From: Cercis canadensis
Lineage: Eukaryota > Streptophyta > Magnoliopsida > Fabales > Fabaceae
Direction: 5' to 3'
Assembly (NCBI GenBank): GCA_003255065.1
Contig: QAOA01006013.1
Location: 311,408-375,407 of the forward strand
DNA length: 64,000 bases
Below, one piece after another: positions 11,270-23,714 of this stretch. Below the pieces are notes generated by a model. That model worked only from the letters and a program-made list of their open reading frames with translations. It was not told the origin of the DNA and did no database searches. The stretch's first letter is position 1. Every line of letters begins with the position of its first letter. Position numbers and translations under genes: made by a program.

Positions 11270-13550
11270 CTCTGCAAAACAAACTAAATTAAGATCGATC
11301 TGATCTCTCTCTCTCTTAAGTAAACAAGTTTTGTTCTCACTCAAACAATCTCTAGTTAGGCTAGCTTAGATCTTGTCTTGTCTAGACTCTAGAGGGCCAT
11401 CAGATTTCAAATAATCAAAAGGATGATCAGCTTAAGGTATACCCTCTTCCCTTTTGTGCTGCTTCTTCTACCTAGCTAGCTAGTTAGGGTTTTCCTTATT
11501 GCTGGGTGATTGATATTACAAGGCTAAAGTAAAAGAAAAAAAAGGTACATCATGCATAGAATGAAGAAAGAGTGCAGGGTGTGCTTAAGCTGTTCCGGAA
11601 ATGGAAGACGCTACTAACATGTACGGACAGATATTGAAAGCTAAAATAGTGCATGGTAATGGTTTCCTTTGCAGTTTGCACAAAGCGAGAGAGAAAGAGA
11701 GAGAGGGAAACAAGGAAGATGATGGGTTTTAGTGAGAGAGTAGTGTAAGTTTGGTGGAATTGAATTGAAGAGAAACATTAAAGGCAAAAGAGAGAGAGGG
11801 AGGGAGGAATTGTCTTTGGTTTAATTTTATTAACTTTATGCAGTTTGTAAGGAGAGGGTGCTCGTAGACAGAATTGGTGGAATGATTCTCTCTTCCTTCC
11901 TGACCCTGAGTAAAAGCTTAAAGGGTTTTCATCAGAATCTGATAATCAGAGTTTTCTTTCCAGAAAAAGCGCAAGCAACTGAGAGTTAAATAGTACGATA
12001 AGAGAGAGAGAGAGAAGGGGGTGGGGGAGGAGACAGTGAAGTGGCCATTGGTCATTAGAATTTAAAGGGTCGAGACTCAAGAGAGAGTAGATTCATTTTC
12101 AAGTGTGGTGAAGAACCATGGGTTAATTAAATGAAGCAGAGAGATAAGGGGTAGAGTGTGTTATGCCAAAACAGGACAAAGTTTGGCAGTGAGCAGTGAT
12201 GATGGTGACCATAGATGAACAGACATTTGTATATTCGTCACTCTACTATGAGCGCGTGCTTTTACATGCTTCCCTTTCTTTCTTTTATTTTTTCAGGGGG
12301 AAAAAAAGATTTCAAGGGGAAATGAAACGAAATAATTAATGAGGAAAACATATAACGCAATGCATTGTAGAAAATTAGCTAAAACTTCTGGAATTTCTTT
12401 TATTCATCATATTGCATAAGTATATAAAATAATTTATATTTGAAATTTTTTTATCTTTTGGACTATTGAAATGGTCGTATAGGCCATAAGACTCATAAGA
12501 TGATGAGGTATATTAATGAAGAACACAACGTCGTTAATACATAAACGATATCCACGTTTGAGGTCATAAAACACAGGCATTAATTCCCTCAGTTTTCACC
12601 AATTGATTAAAAGTTGCTGAAATAGACATGAATTAGAAAGTCGAGCGCGTAGCACCAAAAAAAAAAAAAAAAAAAGAAAGTCGAGCGCATATGGGGTTTA
12701 TGGAGGTGATGAAATAAATATCAATCTCTTTCTAAGCAACATTATGCCTTCAACATCTTTTTTTTTTTTTTTTTCTGTTGTTTGTAGTGGGCATGAAGAT
12801 GAGCTATGTTACAGGAGAAAAGAAAAAGAAGAGTAAATTAAACCTGAGAGTTGAGACCTTTTTTTTGGTATTCACCTGAGAGTTGAGACCTATAAGAGAG
12901 GAAAACAGAAAGTTAGATAACATGAACTAGTGTTACAAATAGTAAAGTCTTGGTAACTGTTTAGTTCCACTTAGAGTAAGAAACACATTTCCTGCATTTG
13001 GGAATCTCAAAACCCAAAAATAGGGGTATGACTGCATGAGTGATTTGGGGATGTTCAACAAAACAGACACACTCCCAGTAGCCAGTAGGCTACTCCGCTA
13101 TTGGTAAGCACCAATATACGGATACATCTATTTCTTCTAGTTAGAGTAAACTGTCACTGTTCCAAAAATGGAAAGAAAACCACATTTAAATACACATTTT
13201 AGATTACTGTAACTCCATGGTCTCTACCTTTTTCATCTCTAGGGAACAAACACGAAAGAATTCTCATGTATCATATACTTTGTTTCATCTTGTTGCTACA
13301 TTTGCTTTAAAGGGTGGCAAACTACCTAGGACTAGGACAATTTTCTCTCTCTCTCTCTCTTTTTTCTTTCAACATGGCAACAGCAATGTTTGAATGAATT
13401 TTTTTGTAAACTCTCCAAAGACTTTATTATTAATTTACACCTAATGATTTTTTTTTTTCTGCTTGCAAATACTATATATTTCTTCACCCTAAGCAAAAAA
13501 GTTCTCTCCTCGTCTCATCTCTATCTAGAATCTCAAATCGCAAAGAAGGA
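11270..13550. other. Upstream region of the ALOG gene and spacer
   Basis: Contains the inferred 5' UTR intron (acceptor at 11272-11274) and the likely promoter of the minus-strand ALOG gene. Several (GA)n/(CT)n tracts lie here, near 11690-11705, 11790-11805, 12001-12016 and 13343-13361; such GA/CT tracts are common in plant 5' UTRs and promoters. No further gene was recognised. Confidence 0.45.
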
Positions 13551-13554
13551 AGCC

Positions 13555-13773
13555 ATGGCATATAAGTGTTTAGCCAAAAGAAAGAAGAAAAGCGAAGGTG
13601 GTGTGTTTAAGCGCGTGCAAAATCCTCAAGGAGCAAAAGCTGCAGAAATTAAGAATACCTGGATAGAAATTCCCAGTAAAGAATCTTGCATGAGGACCCA
13701 TCTAATCTATATACACAAGAAAAGTCATGAAAATGACTCTTGTGCTTGTCAAAAGAAATTGAAGGTCACATAA
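13555..13773 (+). CDS. Small basic ORF, 72 aa, unassigned
   Basis: Candidate single-exon micro-gene starting MAYKCLAKRKKKSEGGVFKR. Support is contextual: the ATG has a good plant start context (GCCATGG), and a TATA-like ACTATATATTTC lies about 85 bp upstream at about 13468-13480, followed by a CT-rich leader. The product would be Lys-rich with several Cys near the C-terminus and no signal peptide. I recognise no family. It could equally be a chance ORF; an in-frame longer version from 13390 adds only AT-rich hydrophobic sequence and is less likely. Confidence 0.25.
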   Translation: MAYKCLAKRKKKSEGGVFKRVQNPQGAKAAEIKNTWIEIPSKESCMRTHLIYIHKKSHENDSCACQKKLKVT

Positions 13774-14189
13774 AGAAGAAAAAAACGACGATTGATGAAT
13801 AGTTGGTATTTAACTAAGAAAAATCAAATACATTGTACCATGGAGATGGTGATGGATATGGTATTGATGGATTAAAGGAGTACTGTTAATTAGAAAGAAG
13901 CAGAGCTTGTGTCAGTGGGATAACATAAAGAAGAGTGGAGTGGGAAGGACAAAATTGTTGACGGAGCTGGACGGGCAATTTAATCCCATTGCCATTTCCC
14001 AGCCTCTCACCGGAACATATGAGCCCACAAGTCTTGCAACTTGTAACATCAATGCTTTTCCTGAAATGACTCAAAACTAATTTATGCAATTTTATTCCAC
14101 TTTTTCTTTCTTTAATGACTAATGACTAATAATTTGAATTTAACTTATTTTACTTTAATATTTTCTTGGGTAAGAATGGTATGATTAAG

Positions 14190-14408
14190 ATGCTTGCTAC
14201 TTACCAACAAGCATGTAGATCACTTGATAAAGGAGTATTCTAGCTTAACCAAGGGTCTTGAGTTCGAGCCCTTGGATATGCAGCCGCGTCTGTTGGGAGA
14301 GCTTTGCCGCCATTGTAGTCATTTTCGGCTCGAAACCGGATTAATCGGGCGAAGCCCGGACACCAGTAGAAAACAAAAAAAAAAAAAAAAAANAATGCTT
14401 GCTACTTA
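14190..14408 (+). mobile_element. tRNA-derived SINE with 14-bp target-site duplication
   Basis: Body at about 14204-14394 flanked by the perfect direct repeat ATGCTTGCTACTTA at 14190-14203 and 14395-14408. Inside is a pol III B-box-like GAGTTCGAGCC near 14259. The 3' part, GGATTAATCGGGCGAAGCC then CGGACACC, matches the conserved 3' Angio-domain of plant SINEs. A poly(A) tail (with one N) ends the body. Orientation is plus by tail position. The perfect target duplication suggests a fairly recent insertion. A-box match is poor. The 71-codon frame that covers it is not a gene. Confidence 0.85.
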
Positions 14409-15950
14409 ACTATCTATAACTTTTTCGTATATTAATAAAGACTAGAGAGGATTCAAATCTTAGTTTTTCTATCAATAGGAAAAGACGATATTTAAATAAC
14501 TTACTGAAAATAAAATACCGATGGATTTATCAGGTGCTACCTTCTATTTATATTCTTATATCACTTTCTATACCTGTTGATATGTATCATTTGATTTGAT
14601 AAAAGAAAATTGTTCAAGTACATTAATGAAGAGTGAAGATGATTTTGTTAAATTTGAACTATAAACTGTCTAAGTATAAAAATGAGTGTGACCCTTGCAA
14701 AATCAACTAAAGGAGTAAGGAGAAGATCTAATACTTACACTACTGAATATCAACTTAAGATACTTTCAGTTGAAAAGCTAGATAATCGGAACACTCAAGT
14801 TCAAAACAATTATGAGTAACTTATGAGAAAAGTCCTAAACTTAAGCTATAATAAACAACTTTCTGATATAAATTAAACAGATGTAATATAATCAAATAAA
14901 TAAATAAAACCATCCATAATAATTTTGGTTCCTTTGTCAAGGCAAATACACATGAAAAACAGAATAATACATAAAAAAATTTGCACAAATTTAGCTTTAT
15001 TTTTGGACAAAATTGTAAAGTTCCTCCGAATTAAGGGAAAAAAAATACAATATTCACAATTTAATTAAAAAATTTAAACATTAACCATTAATTTAATAAT
15101 CACATAATTACATGTGAGTCCTAAATTAAAACGTGTAACTTACCTTGTGTAACTAAAATGTGCAAATTATCCTATTTCACAGACCTCATTTAAAAAGTGA
15201 CCAAAGTCACGTGCACATCACTTGACTCAGTTAATAGCCAATTTGCCCCAACCCATAACTTCAAAAGTTTGTGGCAAAAGAAATTTATAATTTCAACAAT
15301 AAAAAAGAAAAAAAGAAGTTGAAAATTAAAGTGGTGTGAGCGGAAAGCAGACCCTCGAGTCTCGGTTTCGGCAAAATCTGCGAACCGGACATGACTAGTT
15401 ACAATTTCCAGTTAATTATCTGCATAAACGAAACCCTACAGAAGAAACAAGCACATTTTGCTCAATTATACGGAAAAAGCTAACTTAGCAGAGACAGCAT
15501 CTAAAAGGACTGCACCATAGTCTATTCTACCACCGCAATCAGACTTTGAATCTTGGACTATATATATATGTCATATTCAAGTTTAGAGAAATGACACTTA
15601 ATTTTTCATAAATATAATCTCTAGTTAAATTTGAATATACCTTAAACATTTTAACTAGATTCAATTAAAATTATAAAGTTAACAAAGAGCATGATGAGCA
15701 CGTAGATAAGTTTTACTTGTTTGTTCATCATATCTAACTTAAAAATTTTCATTTATTCAAATTAAAGTGAAATTCGATAAGGCTCACTTTAGTTTTGCAT
15801 TTTCAATATGCCTTATGCGGGTAACCTGAAATAAAGATGGAGTACACACAACGAAAATGGGTACATGACATCTAAGTAAAATGAAACTAATTTGCTACAA
15901 AGGTCTATGGTGGAATTCACATTTTTAATAGTAATGTGGCAGCAACTTCG
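14409..15950. other. AT-rich spacer 3' of the threonine aldolase gene
   Basis: No supported gene. The last few hundred bases before 15955 should include the 3' UTR of the minus-strand threonine aldolase gene. A short GC-richer patch near 15335-15395 was not assigned. Confidence 0.4.
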
Positions 15951-15954
15951 TCCG

Positions 15955-18900
15955 CTAGTTTCCATTTTCATGTACTCCCTTCACAGCTTGCTGCAAATGT
16001 TCAACAAATAGTGAGTTCCATATTGGAATGTTCAGTGTGTGTATATATATATATATGTATAGACCAGTAAAAGGAAAGACGAAAGCACCTGAAAGCATGA
16101 CAAAGTGTACGACACATCACTTGCGGATATTTCGTGGTGGAGGGCAATTCTTACTCTGAAATACAAAACACTGTCATCAGCCTCATGCCTAAAATCATTA
16201 TGATCGTATTTTCCCTGAAGTATAATGAATAAATTGGTTCATAGAGAATAGAGACATTTTCCATATATAGACAAAGATGGTCAAGCTGTTCAATGTTTTG
16301 GAGGAAATTAATACCATTATGATAAAATGTCCCAGCTGTTTTCATGCCCTCTTGTGTCCGTAGAAAATGGTACACACATACACTCANACAAAACACTGTC
16401 ATCAGCCTCATGCCTAAAATCATTATGATCGTATTTTCCATGAAGTATAATGAATAAATTGGTTCATAGAGAATAGAGACATTTTCCATATATAGACAAA
16501 GATGGTCAAGCTGTTCAATGTTTTGGAGGAAATTAATACCATTATGATAAAATGTCCCAGCTGTTTTCATGCCCTCTTGTGTCCGTAGAAAATGGTACAC
16601 ACATACACTCAACATGATCTGACAATTAAAAACATAATACTCTATCTGAACAAAATCTATTGATTCAACTTCATACATGCCACGGCTTCATTTTAATTTA
16701 ATTAAAAAAAGAGTGAGGAGTGTTTGGGGGGGCAAAATAGACCTTGATGAGTTCTCCGGCATCGTAAGGATACCACGTTCTTCCAAGTCCTTGCATAGCT
16801 TTCCTGATGTAGTGCTTGAGCCGTCTTCAATATCAATATATACCTGGTATAAGATAAAAAGGAAAAGAAAATGGTTCAGAGTGATGAAATATAAAGAATT
16901 TCCATTCACAGTTCTTTCAAGTTAATATTGAGGACCCACACAAAGCTGTGCTAAGGTGATGGCCTGAACCCCCAATTATTTATTGAGCATCCGAGTTGGT
17001 GGTAGTTTATTACTGGCCCACGCCCAGCAAAGGGACAAAAAAAATTGAGTGACAGATTGGAACACTAGTTCAAAACAGAAGTCATAAGACTAACAATGCT
17101 ATTATCAACAATTGTCACTTATAGCTTGAAAACTAAAACTTGTGTCCTAAATACTTACAATATTGGTCTCCACAGAACAGACATCCACTCTCAGTCCTTT
17201 AATTTCATTCAATCCTTCTGAAATGAAATGAAGGGAATATTGTAAATGAGAAAAGTGAATGTCATGTGAAGTTGAAAAATGCATGTGCAAACAGGTAATC
17301 TTCTGTCACACCTACCAGCCAAAAGTCTAGCTTTCTTGTGATCACTCTCGAGCTTAGCAATATTTTCCTGTATAGCAACAAGTGCAGCTGCACAAAGGAT
17401 GCCAATCTGTCTCATTCCACCACCTAAGGTTTTTCGGAGCCGTCTAGCCTACAAAAGCAAACCGAGAGACTTGACTTAAACATCAATCATAGTGGCTATA
17501 AATATTTTCCCAAAGATTTTCAACTACCTTAGTGATAAAGGTTTTGGAACCAACGATAACAGATCCAACTGGAGCACCCAGACCTTTTGATAGGCAAACC
17601 TAATCCATATATTTAAACAAGTCAAAAAGTTATTGCTTAGATGATTATGCAATCGGATCTAAAAGTTTCCAAGTTTGATAGAAATAGATAAATAAACTAG
17701 TCTTCTGAAAACTTCTATGAATTAGAATTTTAGATTGCTAAGCTGCCAATGCCAAGAAACCACACTGAATCTCAGCCAAAAAGAAAGGTGGGGAAAAAAG
17801 AAAAATCATACTGAAACTGAATCAGCCGCTTGGACAAGCCTATCCACAGGAACGCCAAGTGCCTGAGTGACCAAAATTTTCAGGTATGCAATCAGATAGT
17901 TGTTTGTACATGTCGTTAACAGAAAGGAGAAAAAAAAGAGGCAATAGAACAGGAACCAAAGATATAATAAATAAAACTGATGTTATCCTCGAATTTCCCA
18001 TTAAAAAATGATGCCAAATATTCATACTATTCAAGGCAAAAGAAGCAATAAAGGGGCTTGATCGTATCTATATATACTAATGTCACTTCATATCAAACAA
18101 GTACATGATTGACAAAGAATCATTAAAATGGAAAGCAACTTCCTTTATTCAAGTTTGCTTAATGGTAATCCTCATTATGATAGCTACAAAACAGTACGAT
18201 GCAAGTTTCACACAACGAGAAGCACTTGAAATAGTTCATCATATGAAATTTACTATCTGAAAATATTAGCACGGTTGTTGTTTTACACTTCATTGACTGC
18301 AGCTATCCGTACTATATACAAAAGCAATTGTGTCCACAATCAACTGTAACAGAGTACCAGGATGAAAGAAAGTAAATTTACTACTATTTGTTGATTATGA
18401 GATGATAGAAATATACATTTTAATGATTATGGTTTTTAAAGATGTCTCTTAAGTAAATAAAGAAATTACATTGCTTCAAGGGGAAAATAATTGACAAGCA
18501 GTTTTCCTTCTCTGTCAATTGGCACTCCTAATAATTCTGGTAAATTGTGCATTTAGTTGAGATATATCAATGACAGATCAGCTACAAACAGGAGAAAACT
18601 GACCCCCATTGCAGGCGAGACATTTACATAAATTCAAATATTCACCCAATGAATAAGATCTATGTGTCTAGTGTAACTGTACCATACAGCTTTAGAAAAA
18701 TCTTAAGTTAAACACAAAAAATTACTTACAACCGATGCATTGAAAATTCGGGCTCCATCAATATGAAGCTTGAGTCCATGCTTTTTAGCTAATTCTCCAA
18801 TGCTGTCTATATATTCTACGGGAAGGCATCTACCACCACAGCTGCATTTAAGACAAATATTACTCATAATGTATCTGTGACTAGAGATTACTGGAGTAGT

Positions 18901-19564
18901 GCAAAGACAAATTAAATCATATACAGCAGTTCCAGAAAATTTATTCTGTCAGGGAGACAGCTCTTCTGATCCATCATGCAGGAGAAGTCAGGCTATATTA
19001 GAATATGTCAAACATAATTGGTCCTTCTTTACAGACAGAAAAAGTAGATTAAGGCACTAGTTATATCATTATTGAAGTGAAGCTCAAGAGTGATTTAACA
19101 AAGGTAGTCTTCAGTCCTTACTTTGCATGAGTATTTTCCAAGCAGATGAGCCGGGTGGTCGGGTACACCAGCTCCCCTTTTGGATCTCTGATGGCAGCCT
19201 CAATTGAATCAATGTCCATGGTTCCATCCTCATTGTTTTTCACCGTTCTAGGATGTACCCCTCCTATAGTTGCAATGCCTCCATTCTCATAAATATGGAT
19301 ATGGGAATTGTCTCCAAGAATGACTTCACTTCCCCTAATATCGCAATGAACAAGCACACTTATAAGGTTTCCCATAGTGCCTGATGGAACAAAAAGAGCT
19401 GCCTCCTTCCCCATTATCTTTGCCATCTCCGTTTCTAAGCGAAAAGCAGTTGGATCATAGCCTAGTACATCGTCATCAACCTCAGCAGCTGCCATAGCAG
19501 TTCGCATTGATTCAGTTGGCTTTGTGACTGTGTCTGATCGAAGATCCACCGTCCTAGTCACCAT
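15955..19564 (-). CDS. THA1: L-threonine aldolase (low-specificity, PLP-dependent)
   Basis: Cleaves L-threonine or allo-threonine to glycine and acetaldehyde; a fold-type I PLP enzyme, cytosolic in plants. Nine exons on the minus strand: 19564-19122, 18841-18730, 17862-17812, 17599-17528, 17448-17316, 17217-17159, 16843-16743, 16155-16089, 15990-15955, totalling 357 codons plus stop with continuous frame. The N-terminus [17 protein letters not shown] is the family hallmark. [12 protein letters not shown] supplies the Asp that contacts the PLP ring, and [10 protein letters not shown] carries the Schiff-base Lys (about K207). The C-terminus reads [20 protein letters not shown]. The start at 19564 is preferred over an upstream Met at 19594 because it matches the family start and a TTTCAG acceptor lies just before it, implying a 5' UTR intron. 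Intron 7 (16156-16742) contains an assembly artefact around an N; coding sequence is unaffected. Distinguishing THA1 from THA2 is not possible here. Confidence 0.95.
16163..16611. other. Assembly join: 224-bp direct repeat around a single N
   Basis: Bases 16163-16386 and 16388-16611 are the same 224 bp with about one mismatch, meeting exactly at the N at 16387. It lies inside a threonine aldolase intron. The exact abutment on the N points to unmerged contig ends. The 175-codon open frame across it contains the same peptide twice and is not a gene. Confidence 0.85.
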
Positions 19565-21420
19565 TTTCTCTGAAACTGAGAAAGTAAAAGTCATGTACCA
19601 TTCACATTATTAGCATATAATTCCAAAAGCATGAAATCAAATAAAAAATTTCATAGATATTTATGCTTACAATGACATCTTTCTGCAACCATTGTTGGAT
19701 TATATTCAACAATTAGGGAACACTTGTAAATTTCAAACCAAAAAAGAAATTAAAGGATAAAAACAACTAGGGAGTGCAAAATGGTGGGATTTTAAATTAA
19801 ATCACAGCTTCCGCAAAATTCTGTAAGTAACAAATATTGACATCAACATAGATAGGAATGCATCTGCTATATGCCTTCACTTCAGGTGCAAATACCATTA
19901 GTCTCCGGAATCGACGTTAAAAGTATAAAAGAAATTGTTAAGAAAAAAAACTAAGATAATTCCCAATTAGACCAATGGCTTATTGAACAATTCAGCCATA
20001 AACTCGGGAGAGAAAAGGCGTGGAAAACAGATGTCGCCTAACCTCTCCCGGTGAAAGAGGGATAAGGGTGATCTGCTTGTGAACTAGTCTCCAGGAAATT
20101 CCAGTAAGCCATAGCTAATATCCAACTAAAAGTTTTAAGAGAAAGAAATAGAGAATTACACAATCAAGCTCTTCTCTGACAATTTGGACTATAAATCCGC
20201 TTTCACGATCAGACTGAAGTGTAATTTCGCAAAATATCTAATGCCCACTTTCCTATTAATGGAAAGCACTTAGAAGATCATTAAAAACTTTTATTCGAGA
20301 GACATACACTGAATACTCTCAAAATTATCTGTTACCCATAACAAATTAGAGGACAAGACACTAAATTATAGCATTTAATAATAGCTGCATGCAAGGCAAC
20401 ACGTGCTAACGTCAACTACTGAAATTAACAGAGCAGTTCCTTTCTAAGTAAGAGCAGAATAAAAGCATACAAAAATGGAGGTAAATATGTGAATTTACAG
20501 AAACGTTGCAATCAAGTTAGTGGCTTTTTTCTGTTTCATCATACACAATGGCTAAGAAAGAAACTGAAAAGTCATGAAGTTATTAGAGAAATTACCAGAT
20601 ACTCCAACAAGAAGAAGATTGCAAGTTATTCACTCGTGATTCCCAAGTTAGCTTGAATTATATCTGTGACGCACTTTTTGAAGTTGCAATAGCGTGTGTC
20701 ATGCAGAGAAAGGAACACCCTAAAAGAAGGCACAAGAAAAGGGGGGAATATGGACGAAGGAATCACGAGAGAAGCCTAGGTCTGCAGCTCACACCAAAAT
20801 AACTGATGGGTTCGCTATAAGTTTCTCTTTTTCCCTTTTCCTTATATGCATAATATCAATTTGTTATCATCTGGTAGGTTCTATGAATTTCACTAACCAT
20901 GAGTGTGTCTTCATCCGTTTTGTCTTTTTGCTCTTGCAGAGAAGAGAAGGTCCATTTTGCAAATTGCAAAATAAACGGTCTCCCCTGTTTGGTATTTTTA
21001 ATCAATAAATAGTTGGTGGTGACTGATGGATTCCACTCCCAAGCGATAACTCCAAATTTTGTAAGAGAAGTTGCGTATTGGGGAAACGTACACCCAATTG
21101 ATGACGATATTTCATAGGTTCAACCGATCATCTTTAAAATCCATCTAGTCTTTCTTTCTTCTTTTTTTAATGGAAGGTTGGTATATATACTATACTATAC
21201 TATACTATAATCTTGACGTGGCAATTTGAATTTCTGTAGTTAATCGGAGAAAAGTCGGTTTGGCTTTCCATTTTCTGGAAGCGTAAACTAAAGATGGCCA
21301 CCCACCATAATTTGTTGTCATCGGCAACAATTTTCTAAGGACGCCCGGGCCAGCCCATCTCTAAGCAAAATAGGAAAACATGAATAAGATTCATGGGCAC
21401 AATGACTTGAATAATGTAAA
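19565..21420. other. 5' region of threonine aldolase and spacer
   Basis: Should hold the 5' UTR intron and promoter of the minus-strand gene; the leader exon may lie near 20640-20780 but no cap site can be fixed. A TATAC pentanucleotide repeat occurs at about 21186-21209. Nothing coding was recognised. Confidence 0.35.
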
Positions 21421-21426
21421 TTAGCA

Positions 21427-21785
21427 AATTAATTTTACAGCTATCTTATTTTTTAAACTATTTTCACTCATACAATAGTTTAGTATCTGATTTTAAAAAG
21501 CAAAAAAAAAGGTAGTTGGGATTCACTAGTCTCAACATTTTACGTATGTCTTTACTATGTAAGTAACACTATTTGGCAAATAGCATCACCAATATGGTAG
21601 TGGCATATGGCAAATAGTATCACCTACATAATAGCGACATATGACAAATGTGGACACTAATAAGTCCTATACTCCATCCCTCTTTTTATTTTTTTTAGAA
21701 TTAGATAATATTAAAAAAATAAAAATCACCTAAAAATAGTTTAAAAAGTAAAGTAGTTGCAGAATTAATTTAATTTTTATATTTA
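21427..21785. mobile_element. MITE-like element with short inverted ends and internal ~34-bp repeats
   Basis: The left end (about 21427-21470, AATTAATTTTACAG then TTTTTTAAACTATTTTC) matches the reverse complement of the right end (about 21730-21780). Between them, about 21578-21655, an imperfect unit of about 34 bp (CATATGGCAAATAGTATCACC-like) is repeated two to three times. No target duplication was established. Confidence 0.4.
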
Positions 21786-22597
21786 CATTATTCAAATCAT
21801 TGTCCCCAATTTCATGGTTTAATGTTTATCAATAACTTTGTGTGTGCATAACTAAATTATGATGTGAATATTCTCTTCCTCAAGTCTTTTTGAATAATAA
21901 TAATAACAACGATAATTGGTGTGCAGCTTGACTAATAATTTTTTGGGGGATTTTTTTTTTTTAATCAAAAAAAAAGTAAACTTACATTTGTATTATAAAA
22001 GATTCAATATTTAACAAAATCGTCATTAAAAGAATAATAATAACAAATTAAACCTTAAAAAAATAGATATATATAATAAAATAATTCTTCGTTAATGAGG
22101 ATTTGTTAATAAATGATAAAATTAATGACATGTCACTATTAACTACTTATATGACATGTTAAAATCCTAATTGACAAAGAGTAAGTGCCAATTAGAATGA
22201 TGATATGTAAAAGTAATTTAAAATTTTGGTTAGAGAAAAAGAAAGAAAGAGGATTCATATGTTAAAACGGCGCCGTTCTTCTTTCCTTCTTCCCTTCAAT
22301 GTGCCTCTGCCCTCCCCTGCTGGTTTTTGCCAAGGCTGCGAACACAGGTGGGTCATTGCCACCTCTCCCAAGTGATAAGAGAGTCTTCACTGGTGGGTAT
22401 GACCAAAATGATTTCAAATCACTTAATTTCTTATTGATAAATAGTGTCAAAACAAAGTATCTAAAATTTCAATAATTTATAGCAAAAAAGAAAAAAATTA
22501 TTCAACTTTCAATCATCCTTCAACGCTCAATAAAATTTACAAGTGCTCTAGTGGAAGGCCCATATTCTTCTCCAGGAAACACTACCATTTGTCTCAT

Positions 22598-22945
22598 CTT
22601 CTAGCTTCTTTCCCTCATCTCTCTCCCTTTTCTAGATTCCATCAATTCTCTCACTCTCTTTTCAAACTCTTCCCTATCGACGAACCCATCTTCCTCTCTT
22701 TGCTCCACATGAATAGCCATCTTCATGTCCTCCACCAACACACTCATGTTCAGATGCTGCTCTGCATGAAGCGGCCACGCTATCATTGGAACTCAGGCGA
22801 CCACCGCTTCCAGCACTGAATTCCAACCGCGGTGAGCCACAAACCCACCAACGATTCCCCATTTTGCACCTCCACTTACGGCGCCAACGACCTTACCACC
22901 AGATCTTTCTGTTTGGTTCTCTCCAAAAACACATCTGGTATGATC
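22598..22945 (-). pseudogene. UDP-glycosyltransferase fragment (PSPG region), broken
   Basis: Minus-strand translation gives the C-terminal PSPG region of a family 1 plant glycosyltransferase, closest in feel to groups with UGT71/72/88. Readable pieces, in order: FLERTKQKDLVVRSLAP, GGFVAHRGWNSVLEAVVA, and [20 protein letters not shown] followed by [16 protein letters not shown]. It is not functional: the Gln of the usual APQVEVL motif is a stop codon, a frame change follows shortly after, the Gly of AGVP is TGA, and the normally invariant Cys of HCGW is Arg. Only about 110 of about 470 residues are present, with no N-terminal acceptor domain. It sits between the arms of the long-TIR element, consistent with transduplication of a host gene piece. 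Confidence 0.85.
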
Positions 22946-22999
22946 GAATGGAAGAAGAAGAGAGTTGCTATGTTAAAACGACGGGCCTTTTTGTTTGTT

Positions 23000-23714
23000 T
23001 GGCTTATTGACAGTTTTGATGTTTCCACATTTTTTAAAATAAATGATTTAGTCATTGTATTTTATTAAGTTTGAAAATTTTAATTTTTTCATTAGTCAAT
23101 CAAATTATCAACTTAATGGCATACTGATATGAAACAAAAAAAATTAGTAATCATGCTGATGTGGCACAGAGAAAATAATTTTTAAATATTAATAACCATA
23201 TAAGCATAATTAGCAGAAAAATAAGTTTTTTATTGTTAAATAACTTTTAAATTTTTTTCATAAAATTCAAGTGGATAAAAAAAAATTCATAGCAAGTAAG
23301 ACATGTAAAAAAAAAATTTCATATTTTTTCATATTAAGATTCTACCAAAAATTTCAGATAAGATTATTTAATCTGAAAAAATATGAAACTTTTATTTGCT
23401 TGAATTTTGTGAAGAAAACCTAAAATGATTATTTAACAATAAAAATACTCATTTTTTATAATGTTAATTATGACTTAATTATGTTTAAATAGTTATTTAA
23501 TTAAAAAAAATTAATTTCTCTGTATCACATCAGCATGATCACAATAAAAAATTAATTTATCTGTACCACGTCAGCATGTTGTTAGGTTGACTAACAGGAG
23601 GATTAAAACTGCCAAACTCAATAAAATATTAGGACTAAATTGTTCACTTTTAAAAATTGAAGACTAACTCGTATAAATTGATAAAATAAAAAGATCAAAA
23701 CTACCAATAAGCCT
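23000..23714. mobile_element. Foldback element nested inside the long-TIR element
   Basis: About 715 bp with long inverted arms. The left arm (from GGCTTATTGACAGTTTTGAT) matches the reverse complement of the right arm (AGGCTTATTGGTAGTTTTGA). Shared internal blocks are TTTAGTC, TATTTTATTAAGTTTG against TATTTTATTGAGTTTG, TTAGTCAA, and ATCATGCTGATGTGGCACAGAG against a variant with ATACAGAG. Arms are about 200 bp with indels. There is no coding capacity. The TTAGTC plus TTTTATT architecture resembles non-autonomous Mutator-like MITEs, but superfamily is not proven. Confidence 0.55.

Noticed and set aside
10652-11287. 211-codon plus-strand frame
   Set aside because: Fully antisense to the ALOG gene, whose minus-strand product has a complete recognised domain.
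13886-14089. 67-codon minus frame with Cys pairs (SCKTCGLIC)
   Set aside because: No recognised family, no promoter cue, and the Cys spacing matches no zinc-binding motif I know.
14194-14409. 71-codon frame containing an N
   Set aside because: It is a translation of the SINE and its poly(A) tail.
16151-16678. 175-codon minus frame with an internal exact peptide repeat
   Set aside because: The repeat is produced by the false duplication around the N; the stretch is intron 7 of the threonine aldolase gene except for the true exon at 16089-16155.
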